Assembly: GCA_030640865.1 (NCBI GenBank)
Contig: DAOWIP010000023.1
Span: 1-6,098 of the forward strand
Reading direction: 5' to 3'
DNA from: Sedimentisphaerales bacterium
GTDB lineage: Bacteria; Planctomycetota; Phycisphaerae; Sedimentisphaerales; SM23-30
DNA: 6,098 nucleotides
A program made the position numbers and the translations under genes. The notes beneath the pieces were generated by a model. The model was not told the DNA's origin and did no database searches. It saw only the letters and a program-made list of their open reading frames with translations. Positions 5,402 through 6,098 of this stretch are shown here, one piece after another. Within the stretch, counting starts at the first letter, position 1, and the number at the start of each line of letters is the position of its first letter.

Positions 5402-6098
5402 TTAGAGCCCTTTCCTGGCAATGTCGGCAATCCATTGAGCTACTCGCGGGCTGGGCAAAAGACCATCTCCGGCAGTAACAATTTCTTTTCCCGCAAGAGG
5501 ATTTTCCATACCGGGCATAGCGCCTCTTGAAAAGTTTTTCATATATCGCTGGTGCATCTTGTCCACACCCATCGAAAGATAACAACCGACAAGGAGTACG
5601 CGTTTGCGGTGTTCGGCTGCTTCGGCGATAACGCCGAGGGCCTGGCCGTAGCTTTGGCCGACATGCACAAAGGCCCAGTCGCCATAACTGATACCAGTCT
5701 TGCCGCAAATGTGAGTAACGGTTCTTTTCATCAGCTTCGTCCACAAAGGACCGGTGTACTCATCGCCGTGCGCCAAAACGATAACCGCTTCCTCGTCAGG
5801 TTTTTTACTCAGTTCCTTAACGCGAGCCAACAAAACATCCGTAATAAGAGAGCCTTTATTCAGTGTGGGCGTAAGAGTAACAGGTAATTTACTGTTGACG
5901 ATAGTGGCGCCCTCCTCTTTCAGTTCACGTTCCATATCTTCATCACTGTACAGTCCCAAAAGAGCCGGGATGTCCCAGTGCGAATGCGAAGACGGGGCAA
6001 TTAGAAGCCGGACGGCAATAACACGGTCGCAGCCGGCTTTTTCAAGTGCCGCAACGCCGTCAGCCACGCTCGGCCGAGCAAATTCCATAAAACAGACC
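5402..6098 (-). CDS. CbiX-type sirohydrochlorin chelatase family protein (N-terminus beyond window)
   Basis: The frame is open to the right edge and ends at TAA 5404-5402. An ATG at 6088 exists, but the frame continues upstream as V-C-F, and VCFMEFARPSVADGVAALEKAG reads through it as a typical CbiX helix. The real start is therefore outside the window. Counting from that Met, residues 22-45 (DRVIAVRLLIAP, H35, H37, DIPALLG) match the second half of a CbiX domain, where a histidine holds the metal or substrate. Residues 101-108 (AVIVLAHG) look like the HG motif opening a second domain, which runs through VLLVGCYLSMGVDKMH. The family inserts cobalt or iron into sirohydrochlorin for B12 or siroheme synthesis in the cytoplasm; which metal cannot be told here. 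The second domain lacks an obvious copy of the HSHWDIP motif, so it may be structural or divergent. No cobalamin neighbours are visible. Confidence 0.75.
   Translation of the reverse strand, partial: VCFMEFARPSVADGVAALEKAGCDRVIAVRLLIAPSSHSHWDIPALLGLYSDEDMERELKEEGATIVNSKLPVTLTPTLNKGSLITDVLLARVKELSKKPDEEAVIVLAHGDEYTGPLWTKLMKRTVTHICGKTGISYGDWAFVHVGQSYGQALGVIAEAAEHRKRVLLVGCYLSMGVDKMHQRYMKNFSRGAMPGMENPLAGKEIVTAGDGLLPSPRVAQWIADIARKGL

Noticed and set aside
5316..5744. 142-codon minus-strand frame overlapping the CbiX-like gene
   Set aside because: It is a shifted-frame shadow of the chelatase gene; the Arg/Cys-rich translation has no family features.
6086..6088. ATG as the true start of the CbiX-like gene
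   Set aside because: The frame stays open to the window edge and reads V-C-F before the Met, as expected for the interior of a CbiX domain. The first metal-binding half of the domain is missing downstream of this ATG.

Overview
The window looks like a piece of a planctomycete chromosome, most likely class Phycisphaerae. This is inferred from memory of protein style, not from a database search. The clues are a very long secreted protein that opens with a LamG-type domain right after its signal peptide, an Fn3-like module ending in 'YYWRIDEVND...WSFAT', and a dockerin-like calcium-binding pair of the 'DFNWDCYIDIEDFAFL' type. This combination is typical of exported modular proteins in that group. 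Base composition is moderate, and genes sit on both strands with roomy spacers.

Layout. Bases 2-64 are the last 20 codons of an unidentified plus-strand gene. A 665-base AT-rich spacer (65-729) follows; it holds several hairpins but no gene I can defend. Next come two plus-strand genes, probably one transcription unit. The first (730-1596, TTG start with a strong Shine-Dalgarno) encodes a 288-residue membrane-anchored coiled-coil protein with a small beta-rich C-terminal domain. The second (1668-1832) encodes a 54-residue single-pass membrane protein with a lysine-rich N-terminus and a distinctive C-terminal tail. Converging on them from the minus strand is a 974-residue secreted modular protein (4881-1957). 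Its C-terminal catalytic domain carries a full set of M14 zinc carboxypeptidase residues. After a 520-base spacer comes the C-terminal 231 codons of a minus-strand CbiX-type chelatase (sirohydrochlorin cobalto/ferrochelatase family), cut by the window edge.

The most interesting signal is a 56-bp direct repeat with 51 identities. The last 18 codons, including the stop, of the small membrane protein gene (1778-1833) recur as an orphan fragment at 5132-5187, on the far side of the M14 gene. Four of the five differences are at third codon positions and only one changes an amino acid. The M14 gene is therefore bracketed by two copies of one gene's 3' end. This fits either a decayed tandem paralogue or insertion of a 3.3-kb segment at a gene 3' end with reconstitution of that end. 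No recombinase gene lies inside the bracketed segment.

The coiled-coil and small membrane proteins probably act together at the cell envelope. The M14 protein is an independent exported enzyme, and the CbiX-like gene belongs to tetrapyrrole (B12 or siroheme) metabolism with no visible link to the others.
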